This document shows positions 53,779-63,691 of a DNA stretch of 64,000 bases, one piece after another. The position numbers and the translations under genes are program-made. How positions within the stretch are numbered: position 1 is the first letter of the stretch; every line of letters starts with the position of its first letter. Under the pieces are notes generated by a model that worked only from the letters and a program-made list of their open reading frames with translations, was not told the origin of the DNA and made no database searches. The stretch comes from Bacteroidales bacterium (GTDB lineage Bacteria > Bacteroidota > Bacteroidia > Bacteroidales > Prolixibacteraceae): positions 30,082-94,081 of the forward strand of contig JAAYAG010000118.1 of the NCBI GenBank assembly GCA_012719495.1, in the 5' to 3' direction.

Positions 53779-54902
53779 GCGTTGCTGCTTATAATTTGAT
53801 AGCCAACTTTTTCCAATATACCATTTACCGGGCGAACCGTTTCTTTGTTGTTGTAATACAATTCGTAATAACTGTTTTCTGCGCGGTTATAGTCATACTT
53901 TTCTTTGTTGAAAACAGTTCCGGGTTCTTCAAGGAAAAAGATGATGGAGTCAATTTGTTTTCCGGTTTCAGCTATTTCTTTATTGGGTGGAGTGTTGTTT
54001 AACAAATGTTCGATACTAATATCGAGTAAATTAACCCGATATCGATGTTCGATAAGTCTCCAGATGTGACAGCCGTCGAGTCGGGGAGCTCCTTCAATTA
54101 GTTGAACATCACTTTCATTATAAATCATTTGGAAATAGATTGGTCCATTCAGGTAGTTTAGTTTTGATGCAACTTGTTGGGCCATGGTTGCTGCTTTTGT
54201 TTGAAATTCTTGAGGCATTTGTGAAGGGAAGTGGTGCCCAATGACAATTCCTACCGAATTGTTATTGACTGTTTGCCTGTCGCTTATGAATGAATATTTT
54301 AGAATGCCGTTAACCATGTAGCCATTAAGTGAAATTTCCTTGCCTTGAATAAATTCTTCGATAATTACTGTTTGGGTTCTCGAAAACAATTTGGCTTGTT
54401 CGAATGCTCTTTCTAAGTCCTGCGGGGCATCTACTTTAAAAATTCCGCGTTGCCCCTGACTGTCGGCAGGTTTTATTATTGCTGGGAAAATTTTCCATTG
54501 TGAGAGTTCGTTTCTCGTTTGGGCTTTCATGAAAGGAACTGCACATATTTTGTTCTCTGCCAGAAATTTTCTGAATAACGTTTTGTTCTGCATTATTTCG
54601 GCGCAACAACCAGAAAGGAAACAGGGAAGCCCCAGTTGTTGACTGGCATAAGCAACAGATGGCATTGCTAGGTCGGAACCAATTGAGTAGATTAGATCAA
54701 CATTTTCCTCTTGCGCAATGGTGCAAACTTTCTCTTTGTCTACTATATCAATAGGATAAAATTTATCAATAATTTGGTTTACACTATGCTGTGACGTGTT
54801 CGAGAGCCCAACTACTATGTGTCCTTTTTGTTTTAAGTATTTTATCAGATCGAGTTGAGCGTTGCCTGTACCAAGCACTAAAATCTTTTTAGTATTACAC
54901 AT
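53775..54902 (-). CDS. ATP-grasp domain enzyme, unknown substrate
   Basis: A 375-residue protein with the carbamoyl-phosphate-synthase-like ATP-grasp fold: KILVLGTGNAQLDLIKYLKQ as the N-terminal Rossmann part, FPAIIKPADSQGQRGIFKV and TVIIEEFIQGKEISLNGYM as the ATP site, IYFQMIYNESDVQLIEGAPRL as the metal site. Members couple ATP hydrolysis to amide or peptide bond formation; in glycan loci they may join an amino acid to an amino sugar. Start of the run 54902-51351. Confidence 0.82.
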   Translation of the reverse strand: MCNTKKILVLGTGNAQLDLIKYLKQKGHIVVGLSNTSQHSVNQIIDKFYPIDIVDKEKVCTIAQEENVDLIYSIGSDLAMPSVAYASQQLGLPCFLSGCCAEIMQNKTLFRKFLAENKICAVPFMKAQTRNELSQWKIFPAIIKPADSQGQRGIFKVDAPQDLERAFEQAKLFSRTQTVIIEEFIQGKEISLNGYMVNGILKYSFISDRQTVNNNSVGIVIGHHFPSQMPQEFQTKAATMAQQVASKLNYLNGPIYFQMIYNESDVQLIEGAPRLDGCHIWRLIEHRYRVNLLDISIEHLLNNTPPNKEIAETGKQIDSIIFFLEEPGTVFNKEKYDYNRAENSYYELYYNNKETVRPVNGILEKVGYQIISSNA

Positions 54903-55076
54903 TGGCGATTTATGATGTTGATTTTAAGAATTCTTTCATTGTAAATGCTGCATCTTAGATGTTTAAAAACAACTTCTAATTACCTTACCCTGAGGGTTTA
55001 CAATATAATTGATTTTTTCAAGCTATAAAAGTATAAGATTTTATTATTTTTACCGGCAAAACATAGAAAAGGAATA

Positions 55077-55859
55077 ATGCCAATTACAATTAATAAAGCG
55101 TTAAGAAACAGACTGGAACGCATATATCTATTTGCCAATACCGATTATTTTGTACGCTATTACGGGTCGAAGTTGGGAATACTTTGGGCTTTTTTGAACC
55201 CTTTTCTTCAAATTGTAATATACTATTTTGCTTTTTCGTATCTTATTTTCAAACAGCGCGATACCTCTTTTGTCTTATATCTTTTTACGGGAATTATCAC
55301 TTGGCAATTTTTTGCAGAGGCTTCAAAATCTGCTATCACGCTCTTTCAGAGGCAACGGTATATCCTTCAGAATATCGACTTACCTAAAATCGATTTCTTT
55401 TGGTCGTTGATACTAAGTAAATTCTGGGGTTATTTTATTAATTTTTTGATTTTTCTGGCTTTTTCATTGGCGTTTTTTCACAATAGTCTTTCGTTAACGT
55501 TGTTATGGATTATTCCAATTTGGATTGGGTTGGCCATGTTCACTATTGGCGTTTGTTTTTATTTGGCCACATTATATATTTTCCTTCGCGATCTTGACCA
55601 TCTTTGGTCAATTGTAATTATGGCCGGCTTTTGGACAGTACCCATCATTTGGGATTATAAAATAATATTTGAAGGGTATGAGTTTATGATGTATAACCCT
55701 TTGACCGCCTTTGTGGTACAAGTTCGACAGGTGACGTTGCAAAACCAAATGCCCGATTTAAAATATTTATCAATAGCCCTTCTTATTTCGGCATTTATTG
55801 CCATTAGCGGCTATTTTTTCATGAAGTACAAATCGAAGAAAGCACTTGAATTTCTTTAA
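55077..55859 (+). CDS. wzm: ABC-2 type polysaccharide export permease (Wzm/KpsM-like)
   Basis: A 260-residue inner-membrane permease with about six helices: YYGSKLGILWAFLNPFLQIVIYYF at the start, RQRYILQNIDLPKIDFFWS in the first cytoplasmic loop, and FWTVPIIWDYKIIFEGYEFMMYNPLTAFV near the end. This is the ABC2 family used for O-antigen or capsule export. It precedes the ATPase gene by 15 bp. Confidence 0.88.
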   Translation: MPITINKALRNRLERIYLFANTDYFVRYYGSKLGILWAFLNPFLQIVIYYFAFSYLIFKQRDTSFVLYLFTGIITWQFFAEASKSAITLFQRQRYILQNIDLPKIDFFWSLILSKFWGYFINFLIFLAFSLAFFHNSLSLTLLWIIPIWIGLAMFTIGVCFYLATLYIFLRDLDHLWSIVIMAGFWTVPIIWDYKIIFEGYEFMMYNPLTAFVVQVRQVTLQNQMPDLKYLSIALLISAFIAISGYFFMKYKSKKALEFL

Positions 55860-55874
55860 GCAATAAGCACGAAC

Positions 55875-56597
55875 ATGAGCAACGATATCGCTATAAAACT
55901 CGAAAATATTAATAAAACCTATGTGATTCACGATCGTGGAAATACAATTCGTGAACGTTTTTTTTCCCTTTTTTCGGGTAAAGGAGCGCGAAAATTAAAG
56001 GCGCTGCAAAATGTGAACCTTGAAATTAAAAAAGGAGAATTCTTTGGAATAATTGGACGCAATGGAAGTGGAAAATCGACACTTGTTCAAATTATGAATG
56101 AAGCAATTCCTCCCGACAAAGGCGGAAAAGTTACTATTGATGGGAAAGCAATGAGGCTGGCTTTGGGCATGGGCTTCAACAACGAACTTACAGCCCGGCA
56201 AAATATAATGATAAATTCTTCTGTTTTAGGTCTTTCTATTAAAGAAATTAAATCGAAAATGGACGAAATGATTGCTTTTGCCGAGTTGGAGGAATTTGCC
56301 GATACACCGGTCAAATATTATTCTTCGGGCATGAAAAGCAAGTTGATGTTTTCTATTGCTGTTAATGCCGAAGCCGATATTTTTCTTATGGATGAATTTT
56401 TTGGTGGTGTGGGCGATCAAAATTTCAAAAAAAAGGCAGATGAATTGTTCCATAACCGTTTTGTTAAGGGAAAAACAATTATCCATGTGAGTCATCAAAT
56501 GGATTCAATTAAAAAATATTGCGATCGGGTTATGTTGCTCGATAAGGGGAAAGTAGTGAAAATTGGCACGCCCGATGAAGTGTTGGCCGAATATTAG
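55875..56597 (+). CDS. wzt: ABC-type polysaccharide export ATPase (Wzt/KpsT-like)
   Basis: A 240-residue ATPase: Walker A GRNGSGKST, signature YSSGMKSKL, Walker B DIFLMDEFFGG, H-loop HVSHQMDS. It ends about where the nucleotide-binding domain ends. The C-terminal glycan-cap-binding domain of long Wzt proteins is absent, so export does not need a terminal cap signal read by Wzt. Works with the permease just upstream. Confidence 0.9.
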   Translation: MSNDIAIKLENINKTYVIHDRGNTIRERFFSLFSGKGARKLKALQNVNLEIKKGEFFGIIGRNGSGKSTLVQIMNEAIPPDKGGKVTIDGKAMRLALGMGFNNELTARQNIMINSSVLGLSIKEIKSKMDEMIAFAELEEFADTPVKYYSSGMKSKLMFSIAVNAEADIFLMDEFFGGVGDQNFKKKADELFHNRFVKGKTIIHVSHQMDSIKKYCDRVMLLDKGKVVKIGTPDEVLAEY

Positions 56598-56617
56598 TAA
56601 AACGTACTCATATAAAA

Positions 56618-57382
56618 ATGATAAATTCAGACACTGACTTGCGTTATAATAAATTGTTTTTTCTACATATTCCGAAAACAGCAGGAACGTCGGTTAACGA
56701 GATGCTTGCCAATGGCTTTCGTTCTTCAAACGTAAGATTTCATATCGAAAATGATCGAAATGAGCACTACCGGAATATTGACTCTGGGAAATATGATATG
56801 CTGTCGGGACATGTGAGGGTAGACGAGATGCTGCACTTCTTTCCCGGCGATAAATACTTACGAGTTACATTGTTACGTGATCCATTTGAGCAACTTCTTT
56901 CACATATTAATTGGGTAAAATATATAAGCGAGAATCCTCAAAGCAGTTTTTTTAATGGGCATCCTGAATTTATTAAACAATTCTCTTTGCTGTTACGAGG
57001 TCTCGATTTCGACGATGAATCAGCAGTAGAGAAATTCTTTGGAAATCTCCCAGATATTGGAATAAGCTTATTCAATAATTGCCAAACTCGCTATTTATTT
57101 AGAGGAAACCCAGCTCCAATGTTGCTCGAAACAGATGCTCTGAAGGCTATCGAATCGTTGAATTTATTTCATGTGGTAGGTGTTGTTGAGCAACTCGACC
57201 AGTTTGTTCGTGAGGTATTCGATAAAATGGAATGGAAGTTGAAACCAAAAATTTTGCAGAAGAATGTCCAAAAACATAACTATTCAATTCACGACAAGAA
57301 TGATCGATTGAAGGAGCTACTTTTCCCACTTTATTGTGCTGATATGGTTGTTTATGAATATGCTAAGGCAAATATTCATTGA
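56618..57382 (+). CDS. Sulfotransferase family 2 protein
   Basis: A 254-residue PAPS-dependent sulfotransferase: LFFLHIPKTAGTSVNEML is the 5'-phosphosulfate-binding loop and LRVTLLRDPFEQLLSHINWV the 3'-phosphate-binding part. No membrane helix is visible, so it acts on the cytoplasmic side. It follows wzt after 20 bp, in the same operon, which suggests that the exported glycan is sulfated. Acceptor unknown. PAPS-making genes are not in the window. Confidence 0.83.
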   Translation: MINSDTDLRYNKLFFLHIPKTAGTSVNEMLANGFRSSNVRFHIENDRNEHYRNIDSGKYDMLSGHVRVDEMLHFFPGDKYLRVTLLRDPFEQLLSHINWVKYISENPQSSFFNGHPEFIKQFSLLLRGLDFDDESAVEKFFGNLPDIGISLFNNCQTRYLFRGNPAPMLLETDALKAIESLNLFHVVGVVEQLDQFVREVFDKMEWKLKPKILQKNVQKHNYSIHDKNDRLKELLFPLYCADMVVYEYAKANIH

Positions 57383-57417
57383 AGAATTTCTTCCCGCATT
57401 TTACTTTTCAGAATATT

Positions 57418-59238
57418 TTATTTTCTTATTTTAAAATCTTCCGACTTGAGTGTTAGATTTACATTGTAGAACGGATCGGGAATTCTGTTCGTTTTCCATT
57501 TTTCAATCATAAACTTGCTTTCGCCATAAAAGCGTTTTTGTTTCTCGGGCGTATCTTCTACTCCGCGCGATTTCGATTCGTAATGGTATAGTTTGGCATA
57601 GGGTGTATATACTACATCATAGCCTAATAATCTTATTTTGAGGCAGTAATCAATATCATTAAAGGCAATTTTCAGATTTGTTTCGTCAAGTCCACATACT
57701 TTTTTCCACAATTCTTTTTTGGTAAGCAAGCAGGCACCTGTTACTGCCGATAGTTCCTGAATAACCACCGGACGATAAAAATACCCTACACTGTGATCGG
57801 GACAAAATTTATGCGAATGACCTGCAACGCCTTGTATACCAATGATAACTCCTGCGTGTTGAATGGTGTCGTCGCTATACAGGAGTTTAGCCCCAACTAT
57901 GCCAACGTTTTCAAGCTGAATATGTTCGACCATTGCGTTGAGCCATCCATCGGAGATGGCTTTTATGTCGTTATTAAGCAGAAGTATGTATTCGCCTTCG
58001 CATTGTTCTATAGCCCAATTGTTGATTGCTGAGAAATTGAAGGGCACATTATATTCGAAGACTTTGATGCGATGATCGTTTTTTTTTATTTTTTCGAGAT
58101 AAGTGAAAGTTTCCTTATTTTCTGAATTGTTCGATATAAGCAAAAGTTCCCAATTGGGGTATCCTCCTTTTTCTATAATACTTGATATGCAGTCTTTTAA
58201 ATATGATATCTGATCTTTAAACGGAACAATAATGCTTACTTTTCCGTTGGTTATTATTTTGCGTTTAAAGCGGTAAACTCCCAAGCCAGGCCCGTCAAGC
58301 AATTCCATTTCGATATTGTTCCTTGTTGCATAGTCTGTTAGTGTTTTTCGTGCGGCTTTGTCAGCATACGATTTCTCGTTATAATTGAGCGAAGTGCTTG
58401 TGTTGCTTTGCCTCCAGTGATATAATATCTTTGGAATATGGTATATTTTTCGGGTACGTTCTATGATACGCAGAAAAAGATCGTGATCTTGAGCTCCTTC
58501 ATACCCTTTTCTAAACCAGCTAATTTCGTGGCCAAGTTTTCGTCTGATCACGGCAAAATGGGTGATATAGTTGTGCGATAAAAGTAACGAGAGATTAAAA
58601 TCAGTTTTAAAATGGGGTTGAAAATACCGGCCTTCGGGGGTTATGAAATCTTCATCGGAATAGATAAAATCAATTTCTGGATTATCGTTTAACGCCCTGA
58701 CTACCTCAAGCAGGGCATTTTCACTAAGTTCGTCATCGTTGTCGAGCAATGCAATGAACTCACCATCGGCCATCTTAATTGCCTCGTTTGATGCCAGCGA
58801 GATATGTTGATTCTCTTTTCCAAAACCTATTTTAATACGCGGGTCAGTATCTATCCATTTTTGTAAGCAATCTATTGTTTCTGGTTTTGACGAAAAATCA
58901 TCGTAAAGACATAACTCCCAGTTTATATACCACTGATTTAAAACAGACTCGATGCATTTGTCGAGGTATTCAGGGGCAACGTTGTAAACGGGGGTAATGA
59001 TCGAAATTTTTGGTCTTAAAGTAAAAGAACTTAAGATACTTTCAATGTTTTCTTTTGAATAATCTTGAGTTTGAAAAATGTATTCATTTTCAAACTCATA
59101 GCTTGGTGCTTCCAAGGGGCCATGAAGGATGTATCTTATAATTTCCTTTGTTAATACCCTGAATCCAAATATCTTATAGGTTTGTTTGCTTAGCCTGATG
59201 AGCCTGCTTATTTTTTCAAAAATATTTTTTTCAACCAT
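57418..59238 (-). CDS. Two-domain GT2-family glycosyltransferase
   Basis: A 606-residue protein with a short N-terminal region (1-70) and two GT2 domains. The first (about 75-300) has ISIITPVYNVAPEYLDKCIE and LLDNDDELSENAL; the second (about 330-590) has VSIIVPFKDQISYLKDCIS, LLLNNDIKAISDGWLNAM and GACLLTKKELWKKVCGLDE. Bimodular enzymes like this can add two different sugars or build an alternating chain. Convergent to the sulfotransferase gene. Confidence 0.88.
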   Translation of the reverse strand: MVEKNIFEKISRLIRLSKQTYKIFGFRVLTKEIIRYILHGPLEAPSYEFENEYIFQTQDYSKENIESILSSFTLRPKISIITPVYNVAPEYLDKCIESVLNQWYINWELCLYDDFSSKPETIDCLQKWIDTDPRIKIGFGKENQHISLASNEAIKMADGEFIALLDNDDELSENALLEVVRALNDNPEIDFIYSDEDFITPEGRYFQPHFKTDFNLSLLLSHNYITHFAVIRRKLGHEISWFRKGYEGAQDHDLFLRIIERTRKIYHIPKILYHWRQSNTSTSLNYNEKSYADKAARKTLTDYATRNNIEMELLDGPGLGVYRFKRKIITNGKVSIIVPFKDQISYLKDCISSIIEKGGYPNWELLLISNNSENKETFTYLEKIKKNDHRIKVFEYNVPFNFSAINNWAIEQCEGEYILLLNNDIKAISDGWLNAMVEHIQLENVGIVGAKLLYSDDTIQHAGVIIGIQGVAGHSHKFCPDHSVGYFYRPVVIQELSAVTGACLLTKKELWKKVCGLDETNLKIAFNDIDYCLKIRLLGYDVVYTPYAKLYHYESKSRGVEDTPEKQKRFYGESKFMIEKWKTNRIPDPFYNVNLTLKSEDFKIRK

Positions 59239-59335
59239 CTTTAATTCGCTTGAGTCACAAATTTATCTATTTTCGCTTAGAAATGAATATGGTATGTGTT
59301 TCTGTCCTTTTCTTTTTGATTCTTAATTGATTAAA

Positions 59336-61222
59336 ATGTCAGATAATTCAATCGGTAATCGCCATAAATATCGCTTAATTTTTGCTGTATTGGCAGGTTT
59401 TGTTTTTTTTGTTATTTCGCTGATTTATATGTATTTGCAGGAGAGTAAATTAGTTTTTCTAATATATTCTGACAAACCGGTGAGTTCTTCTGTCAATTTT
59501 TTTACACAGCATTCCGACGCTCAAGCGACAAAGAATTCTGTTCAGTTTGATACATTGGAAAAAAATTACAAAACAGTTCGAGCCAATTTTCCAGTTAACC
59601 CTCAATTGACTGATTCTGTGTTGGTTGTTTTCGATTCTACTGATGCTAATTTTTCTCTTTGTTATGTTTTAGTGAAGAAGCCCGGGTTTCATCCTGTCCA
59701 AGTGCCGTTGACATCAATTCGTGCGGGTGAGAATATCAGCATTAATAAAATAACAAATATTCTTTATTTCAATTCGTTGGGTCATAAGTCTGTTCTTTCT
59801 TTTGCAATGCCTGTTATCAATTATAGGGTTGATTTTGTGATTCTTTTTCTTCTGGCTGTATTTTCTTTTTTGCTTTCGCTAGTGGTTTATTATTATCGAT
59901 ATATTTTTTCTATAAGGCGATATCGTTTGCATAATGTCTTAATATATTGTGGTTTTGTTGTAGTTGTCGTTATTGTTTCAAATTTGGCACTAAAGGCTGG
60001 TTTTAATGCCTCGCCCGATGAGCGCGACCATTTCATGGCAGCTGAATTTTACAAATCACATTCAATATCTCCTCAGAAGCACACAGAAACTGGAGCTTAT
60101 ACATATAATTCACTTTGGAATTATTCACGCGTATATAATAGAGGCATAAATTATCTATTAGCCGGAAAATTTTCAAATTTGTTCGATGGATATGTTGATT
60201 CATTCCGATCGGTTAGATTTTTTGGTATTTTCCTCATAATCTTTTGTTTGCTGATTTGTTTGTATTTCCCCAGGATGTCGCTACTTTTTTTGCCTTTTTT
60301 CTTTACCCCTCAAGTTTGGTACTTATTTAGTTATGTCAACGATGATTACTTTCCGCTCTTTATTGCTTTTGTTTTACTTTTCGTTAGTGAAGTTTTTAAG
60401 CCTGATTTGTTAACTGGCAGGATGAATAAGGTGTTAATAATCAAAATAATATTATTAGGCATTGGATATGGCATAATGTTGCTTTCCAAAAAAAATTACC
60501 TGCTTTTTTCGGCTTTTTACCTTTTCTACTTATTTTCTTTGCCGCTTAAGTTTTCAGATAAAAGCAGGTTTACTGATGCAATTCAGGCAATTAAGAAGTT
60601 TCTAAGAATCCCTGTTGCAGTAATTGTTATTGCCTTAATAGTGGTTGGACTGAGGCAAACCACGTTTGAAGATGCAGGAAAAAATGATCTTTCGGAAGGG
60701 ACAAAAGTGTTTTATAATCAATCACAAACAAATTTGAATAATCACTTGGCAAAAGGTATCTCAGGAAAAGAGAGGTTTGCGTCGTATTTTACCATGATGA
60801 AAAACGGATGGATAATTACCTCTTTTAAAAGCTTTTGCGGAGTATATGGTTTTATGAAATATCGTGCAACACATTGGTATTACATGTTGTTTGCAATAGC
60901 TTTTGCATTATTTGTAATTTTACTTTTTGTTCTGATAATTATATCAAAGGATAAAGATTTGATTTATTGGTCGTTTATTTTATTTGCTTTTTTGGTGAGT
61001 ATTATTTTCTCGTCGTCCTATCTATATTCATATAGATTTGATTATCAAGCTCAGGGGCGTTATTTCTTTCCTTTTTTGCCAGTTCTTGGCTTGTTCCTGC
61101 ACAAAGTATATACAACATTTACAAATAGAAAAATTGTCACGTGGAGTATGATACTCCTTATGTCAATTTTTATGTTAAGCCTATATTCTTTTATTTTTAT
61201 TGGAACACAGGCACTCACGTAA
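59336..61222 (+). CDS. DUF2142-like multi-spanning membrane protein, probable GT-C type
   Basis: A 628-residue protein from ATG 59336 (MSDNSIGNRHKYRL); a TTG 9 bases upstream is unlikely. One helix (about 13-35), then a periplasmic beta-rich domain of about 120 residues, then 10-11 helices. SPDERDHFMAAEFYKSH in the loop after an early helix and QGRYFFPFLPVLGL near the end match DUF2142-like GT-C proteins. The acidic loop could be a catalytic site. Role in glycan assembly inferred from location. Confidence 0.65.
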   Translation: MSDNSIGNRHKYRLIFAVLAGFVFFVISLIYMYLQESKLVFLIYSDKPVSSSVNFFTQHSDAQATKNSVQFDTLEKNYKTVRANFPVNPQLTDSVLVVFDSTDANFSLCYVLVKKPGFHPVQVPLTSIRAGENISINKITNILYFNSLGHKSVLSFAMPVINYRVDFVILFLLAVFSFLLSLVVYYYRYIFSIRRYRLHNVLIYCGFVVVVVIVSNLALKAGFNASPDERDHFMAAEFYKSHSISPQKHTETGAYTYNSLWNYSRVYNRGINYLLAGKFSNLFDGYVDSFRSVRFFGIFLIIFCLLICLYFPRMSLLFLPFFFTPQVWYLFSYVNDDYFPLFIAFVLLFVSEVFKPDLLTGRMNKVLIIKIILLGIGYGIMLLSKKNYLLFSAFYLFYLFSLPLKFSDKSRFTDAIQAIKKFLRIPVAVIVIALIVVGLRQTTFEDAGKNDLSEGTKVFYNQSQTNLNNHLAKGISGKERFASYFTMMKNGWIITSFKSFCGVYGFMKYRATHWYYMLFAIAFALFVILLFVLIIISKDKDLIYWSFILFAFLVSIIFSSSYLYSYRFDYQAQGRYFFPFLPVLGLFLHKVYTTFTNRKIVTWSMILLMSIFMLSLYSFIFIGTQALT

Positions 61223-61252
61223 TTTTTTAGTAGATCAGCCTACATTGTTTTT

Positions 61253-62530
61253 TCACTCCTTTTTCTTGCCAAAATGCTTATCAATTTTGATGAAAGGAAG
61301 AATTAGAAAGCTAGGAATTGTGCACAATAGTACCCAAACAAAAAATTTCTCATAGTTTAGTATTTCTTGTATCCAGCCGCTAAGCATACCAGGAACCATC
61401 ATGCCGAGTGCCATAAGCCCGGTGGCAAATGCATAGTGCGATGTTTTGTTTTCGCCTTTAACAAAATAGATCAGGTAAAGGGTAAAAGCGGTAAACCCAA
61501 AACCATAACCTAGTTGTTCAATGGCAATAAACGATTGAATAAGAATGAAATTGTCTGGCTGAAAATGAGCTAAATATACATAGAGTATGTCAGGAAGGTT
61601 AATTGCTAATGCCATTGGCCAGAACCAGAATTTAAGCCCGTGTTTGGCAACAGCTATTCCGCCCAAGATTCCGCCCAATACAAGTCCAAGCATGCCCACT
61701 GTTCCATAAGCCCACCCAACTTGCTCGTTCGTGAGTGCCAATCCTCCTTTGTCCTGTGAATCGAGTAGGAAAGGGGCTGCCAGTTTTGTTAGCTGGGCTT
61801 CACCCAGTCGGTAGGTCAAAATGAATAATAGAAAGATAATTATGCCTTTACGTCTAAAAAAATTGAGAATCGTAAAGAAGTATCTTCTAAGTGCTTCTTT
61901 GCCACTGTGTAAATTTCGTGGCTCATCGCTCGAAGTATGGGGCATCAAAAATTTGTGATATATTCCAATTGAAAAATAAATAATCCCGGTAGCAACAAGC
62001 AACATCATCCAGGCTTTTTTTGCCCCGATATCCGAATTGATTAGCATTCCCGAAAGATATACCAGCCCGCCTTGCCCTGTAATAGCCGCTATTCGCCAAA
62101 AGGTATTGCGTATGCCTACAAAGAACGATTGCTGATGGTCGTCGAGGCCCAGCATGTAGAAACCGTCGGCAGCAATATCGTGAGTAGCCGAGCTAAAGGC
62201 AATGAGCCAAAAGAAGATAAGGCTCCATTTGACAAAGCCTGGAGCCGGCAACGTGAGTCCGGTTGCTGCAAGCAGTACCCCCATTACCACTTGGGTGCTT
62301 ACCACCCAAAAACGTTTGGTACGAATATTGTCAATAATAGGGCTCCAGAAAGGTTTTATTACCCATGGAAGATATAGCCAGCCGGTATATAGCGTGATTT
62401 CGGCATTCGATAACCCAAGGTTCTTATAAATAATGGTCGATACGGTGATAACAATAACATACGGGAGTCCTTGAGCAAAATAAAGGCTGGGAACCCAGCC
62501 CCACGGACTTATAGTTGGTTTGTTGTTCAT
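61253..62530 (-). CDS. MFS transporter, AmpG-like
   Basis: A 425-residue transporter from ATG 62530 (MNNKPTISPWGWVPSLYFAQGLPY). About twelve helices. LYFAQGLPYVIVITVSTIIY, WLYLPWVIKPFWSPIIDN and SATHDIAADGFY are AmpG-type signature segments. AmpG moves muropeptides into the cytoplasm; in Bacteroidota such genes are common and the substrate is not always muropeptide. Monocistronic. Confidence 0.82.
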   Translation of the reverse strand: MNNKPTISPWGWVPSLYFAQGLPYVIVITVSTIIYKNLGLSNAEITLYTGWLYLPWVIKPFWSPIIDNIRTKRFWVVSTQVVMGVLLAATGLTLPAPGFVKWSLIFFWLIAFSSATHDIAADGFYMLGLDDHQQSFFVGIRNTFWRIAAITGQGGLVYLSGMLINSDIGAKKAWMMLLVATGIIYFSIGIYHKFLMPHTSSDEPRNLHSGKEALRRYFFTILNFFRRKGIIIFLLFILTYRLGEAQLTKLAAPFLLDSQDKGGLALTNEQVGWAYGTVGMLGLVLGGILGGIAVAKHGLKFWFWPMALAINLPDILYVYLAHFQPDNFILIQSFIAIEQLGYGFGFTAFTLYLIYFVKGENKTSHYAFATGLMALGMMVPGMLSGWIQEILNYEKFFVWVLLCTIPSFLILPFIKIDKHFGKKKE

Positions 62531-62723
62531 GCGTATAAAAGAACTAAAAATTTTTGTCCCCGGCAACCGTAGTATTGTTCAAGTTTGTCCAATGAATAAA
62601 AAATCAGTTCTTTGTTAATGGTATGGTTTGATTTTTTACGTTAGGTGAGTTATCTTTAACTGATAGTTAATGTTTGTTTTGATGAATGTAGTTTGATAAT
62701 CAATAAATTAAAATATTGAAAAA

Positions 62724-63581
62724 ATGAAACAGGTGTGGTTTAAGCAATTTTGTAAGTTGTTATTTCTGGTTTTGGTTATTGCTTTCTTTCCGTTGGGGAT
62801 TGTAGCCCAAAATGTTGAAAAAATTGGAATAAGCTATCAGAAAACTGGCGATGGCTTGTACGATATGTACGTTGAAAATCCAAGTTTTTATCCGGTTCAG
62901 TTTCTTTTAAATTTCACTGAATTAGATAATTACGAGACATCTGACCCATTGCCTTATATTTGTACCCTTTTCCCGGGGAAGGTGAAACTGATGACTTTGC
63001 GCCGTACAATTCTTGATATCCCTGGTAGTTTCAAGCATAAGTACGAAACCCGTGTTGGTGCTTACCCTGTCAATTACGATCAGAACACTGTATATCAATT
63101 GCCTGTGCCTCCGGGGAAAAGCACAAAAGCTATTTGGTTCGACTTGAGCAAAAGCGATGATCCTGCTAAAATAATGTGGGCATTTTCCCTTACTGCCGGC
63201 GACACAGTATATGCTTGCCGTGAAGGGGTTGTGTGCATGCTCACCGAAAGTAAAGTCAATAACGGATATCGGGCCGGAGAAAATTCGATAACAGTTTGCC
63301 ATCCAGATAATTCATTTGGGAAATACGAGGTTTTTGCCGACAGTTCCATGTTCGTGAAAGTTGGAGACAAAGTTAATACCGGAACCCCAATCGGGCTCGC
63401 AGGGGGCAGCAACTATGCAGTGGGTTCGCATGTGCGTTTTTCTGCTTATTACTGTAATGTCCGCATCGATTCTATTACAGGCCAGCGATTACGTAATTAT
63501 TACAAATATGTCGATCCATTATTTCAAACATCTGACGGTAAAACAACCCAAGTTAAAGCCGATCAATTATACACCAAATGA
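62724..63581 (+). CDS. M23 (LytM)-like protein with degenerate metal site
   Basis: A 285-residue secreted protein with a signal peptide (to about residue 28). Residues 150-250 follow the LytM order: GDTVYACREGVVCML, NSITVCHPDNSFGKYEVFAD, VKVGDKVNTGTPIGLAGGS and VGSHVRFSAYY. The HxH pair is HVR, and no YxHL His is present (EVFADSS instead). So zinc binding and hydrolase activity are probably lost, as in regulators such as EnvC/NlpD. No operon partner. Confidence 0.72.
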   Translation: MKQVWFKQFCKLLFLVLVIAFFPLGIVAQNVEKIGISYQKTGDGLYDMYVENPSFYPVQFLLNFTELDNYETSDPLPYICTLFPGKVKLMTLRRTILDIPGSFKHKYETRVGAYPVNYDQNTVYQLPVPPGKSTKAIWFDLSKSDDPAKIMWAFSLTAGDTVYACREGVVCMLTESKVNNGYRAGENSITVCHPDNSFGKYEVFADSSMFVKVGDKVNTGTPIGLAGGSNYAVGSHVRFSAYYCNVRIDSITGQRLRNYYKYVDPLFQTSDGKTTQVKADQLYTK

Positions 63582-63651
63582 TTCTGGTGGAAAGGAAGGT
63601 AAATAGTTCATACCTATAATAGAAACTCCGTTAAATTATAGTGTAGACCCC

Positions 63652-63691
63652 AAAAAAGCGCAACGAATTGTTTCATTCGTTGCGCTTTTTT
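63652..63691. terminator. Strong 17-bp stem terminator
   Basis: AAAAAAGCGCAACGAAT (63652-63668) pairs fully with ATTCGTTGCGCTTTTTT (63675-63691) with a 6-base loop. It ends the M23-like gene transcript and can also stop a gene coming from the right. Confidence 0.88.
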
